Assembly (NCBI GenBank): GCA_025928415.1
Contig: JAICJK010000166.1
Location: 1-6,282, forward strand
Length of the DNA: 6,282 bases
From: Solirubrobacteraceae bacterium
Lineage (GTDB): Bacteria > Actinomycetota > Thermoleophilia > Solirubrobacterales > Solirubrobacteraceae
Direction: 5' to 3'
Shown here: piece by piece, positions 5,538 through 6,282 of the stretch
How positions within the stretch are numbered: the first letter of the stretch is position 1
Layout: each line of letters starts with the position of its first letter
The notes under the pieces: generated by a model
The model's input: only the letters and a program-made list of their open reading frames with translations
Database searches by the model: none
Told to the model about the DNA's origin: nothing
Program-made: the position numbers and the translations under genes

Positions 5538-6078
5538 CCCGCGCCTTCGACCACTCCGCCTTGTGGATGCGCTTGGCCGCCTGGTAGTCGGCGAGCGCCT
5601 GCGGGGAGTCGACGTCGCCGAGCGTCGGATGCGGGGGGACCAACTCGCGGGCGGCCTGCACGCCGAACCGCTTGGCGAGCACGCTGCCCAGCGACTTGAT
5701 CTTCATCTCGCCGAACCCGGGCAGGGCGGCGAGGTTGGCGCGCAGCGCGGCGGCGTCCGGCGCGCCGGTCCAGACGCGGGCGGCGTCGCCGTCGTAGCGC
5801 TCCTGCACGTGCACCGCGAGGTCGTGCACGCGCCGGGCCATCGCGCCGGGGAAGCGGTGGATCGCCGGGCGGGCGCGGAACACCGGCTCGAGGTCGGCGG
5901 CGGCCAGCGTCGCGGCGTCCAGCGCGCCGAGGCGCTCGCGGATGGCCAGCGGCCCGGCGAACGCCTTCTGCACCGTCACCTGCTGGTCGAGCGCGAACCC
6001 GACCAGCAGCGCCATCGGATCGGCGGCGATCAGCGCGTTGGCCTCGTCGGAGTCGGTGAAGTGCAGGCGGTCGGGCAC
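5521..6078 (-). CDS. HhH-GPD-type base-excision DNA repair protein (uncharacterized subfamily)
   Basis: A 185-residue protein if started at GTG 6078 (a GTG at 6120 would add 14 poorly matching residues). Its hallmarks are 'LLVGFALDQQVTVQKAFAGP' (24-43), 'HRFPGAMARRV' (74-84) and the helix-hairpin-helix 'LPGFGEMKIKSL' (119-130). These match an actinobacterial HhH-GPD family usually annotated as a base-excision repair protein but, to my knowledge, not characterised. HhH-GPD glycosylases flip damaged bases from DNA and cut the N-glycosidic bond. Here the catalytic Asp expected about 18 residues after the hairpin lysine position is not obvious; the nearest are Asp155 and Asp157, somewhat late. 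Activity or chemistry may therefore differ. The chosen start is backed by a TACGAT -10 element exactly seven bases upstream, suggesting a leaderless mRNA, and by the lack of a Shine-Dalgarno site. The gene is convergent and overlapping with the Asp-box gene and divergent from the 6151 gene. Confidence 0.88.
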   Translation of the reverse strand: MPDRLHFTDSDEANALIAADPMALLVGFALDQQVTVQKAFAGPLAIRERLGALDAATLAAADLEPVFRARPAIHRFPGAMARRVHDLAVHVQERYDGDAARVWTGAPDAAALRANLAALPGFGEMKIKSLGSVLAKRFGVQAARELVPPHPTLGDVDSPQALADYQAAKRIHKAEWSKARVSPTP

Positions 6079-6085
6079 GGCCCGG

Positions 6086-6091
6086 ATCGTA
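6086..6091 (-). promoter_or_regulatory. -10 element of the HhH-GPD gene, probably giving a leaderless mRNA
   Basis: The minus strand reads TACGAT, then CCGGGCC, then the GTG start codon at 6078. A TANNNT hexamer seven bases before the start codon is the usual arrangement of leaderless actinobacterial genes, where transcription begins at the first base of the start codon. No convincing -35 is visible: the bases 17 upstream read TGGTGT. Confidence 0.5.
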
Positions 6092-6150
6092 CCCCCGCCC
6101 TCTGCACGACACCACGCCACGGGGCCCGCGGCATGACAGGATGACCCGCC

Positions 6151-6282
6151 ATGCGCGCGCGCTCCATCACGCGGCTCCTGGGAGGGATGCTGGCGGCCTC
6201 GGTCATCCTCGGGCCCGCGGCCGCAGCGGCGCCGGCGGCCGGGGCGGCCGGGGCGGCCGGGCCGGTCTCCGCGGCCGCCGCA
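6151..6282 (+). CDS. N-terminus of a secreted or membrane-anchored protein (3' truncated by window edge)
   Basis: Forty-four codons run from ATG 6151 to the right edge without a stop, with nearly all third bases G or C. CAGGA at 6137-6141 lies nine bases before the ATG. The N-terminus has three arginines in its first eight residues (Arg2, Arg4, Arg8), then a hydrophobic core 'LLGGMLAASVILGP' (9-22) and an Ala-rich region with possible signal-peptidase cuts after 'AAAA' near residue 26. There is no lipobox cysteine. The segment after the putative cut is Ala/Gly/Pro-rich and contains three Ala-Ala-Gly units from a DNA repeat, typical of a low-complexity linker ahead of a folded domain. The family cannot be identified from this piece. 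A competing frame from ATG 6141 is a shadow with poor codon pattern. Confidence 0.65.
   Translation, partial: MRARSITRLLGGMLAASVILGPAAAAAPAAGAAGAAGPVSAAAA
6235..6261 (+). repeat. Three tandem copies of GCGGCCGGG within a coding region
   Basis: The 9-base unit GCGGCCGGG occurs three times in perfect tandem and in frame with the gene starting at 6151, encoding three Ala-Ala-Gly units just after the signal peptide. Such short in-frame repeats can change copy number by slippage without breaking the frame. Copy number in relatives is unknown. Confidence 0.8.

Noticed and set aside
5426..6115. A 229-codon minus-strand frame overlapping the HhH-GPD gene
   Set aside because: It is the other reading frame of the same region, with an Arg/Ala-rich translation. 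The HhH motif 'LPGFGEMK' occurs in the frame ending at 5521.

Overview
The window is very GC-rich (about three quarters G+C by eye), and almost every codon in the real genes ends in G or C. It also has TANNNT-type -10 hexamers and one probable leaderless gene. Together with the protein types, this suggests a high-GC actinobacterial chromosome. The secreted repeat protein with 'FGAP..L' units and the HhH-GPD repair protein make a Thermoleophilia/Solirubrobacterales-like lineage my best guess. That is an inference from recalled family resemblance, not a search result.

Layout from left to right: the last codons of an unidentified plus-strand gene (to 119); a secreted protein of about eight propeller-like repeats (171-1634); a single-domain universal stress protein (1692-2165); and, convergent with it, a VOC/glyoxalase-fold protein on the minus strand (2196-2564). 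A 141-bp divergent control region (2565-2705) follows, holding a 9-bp-arm inverted repeat wrapped around a -10-like hexamer. Next comes a tight plus-strand run: a 14-TM DHA2-type MFS exporter (2706-4190), a MoaD/ThiS/CysO-like sulfur-carrier protein ending in Gly-Gly (4202-4462), and a cytoplasmic five-Asp-box propeller protein (4470-5537). The last of these overlaps tail-to-tail by 17 bp with a minus-strand HhH-GPD base-excision-repair protein (5521-6078). A divergent gene for a signal-peptide-bearing protein begins at 6151 and runs off the right edge. No stretch longer than about 300 bases lacks a gene.

The clearest unit is the exporter / sulfur carrier / Asp-box cluster, with gaps of 11 and 7 nt and strong Shine-Dalgarno sequences. 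The carrier and Asp-box protein look most tightly linked: the ribosome site of the second lies in the codons for the Gly-Gly tail of the first. No E1-like activating enzyme, cysteine synthase or peptidase that would explain the carrier is in the window. The carrier/Asp-box pair is therefore the best candidate for an undescribed functional system here. The remaining genes look like ordinary single-gene chromosomal content. I see no CRISPR array, tRNA, rRNA, insertion sequence or prophage gene.
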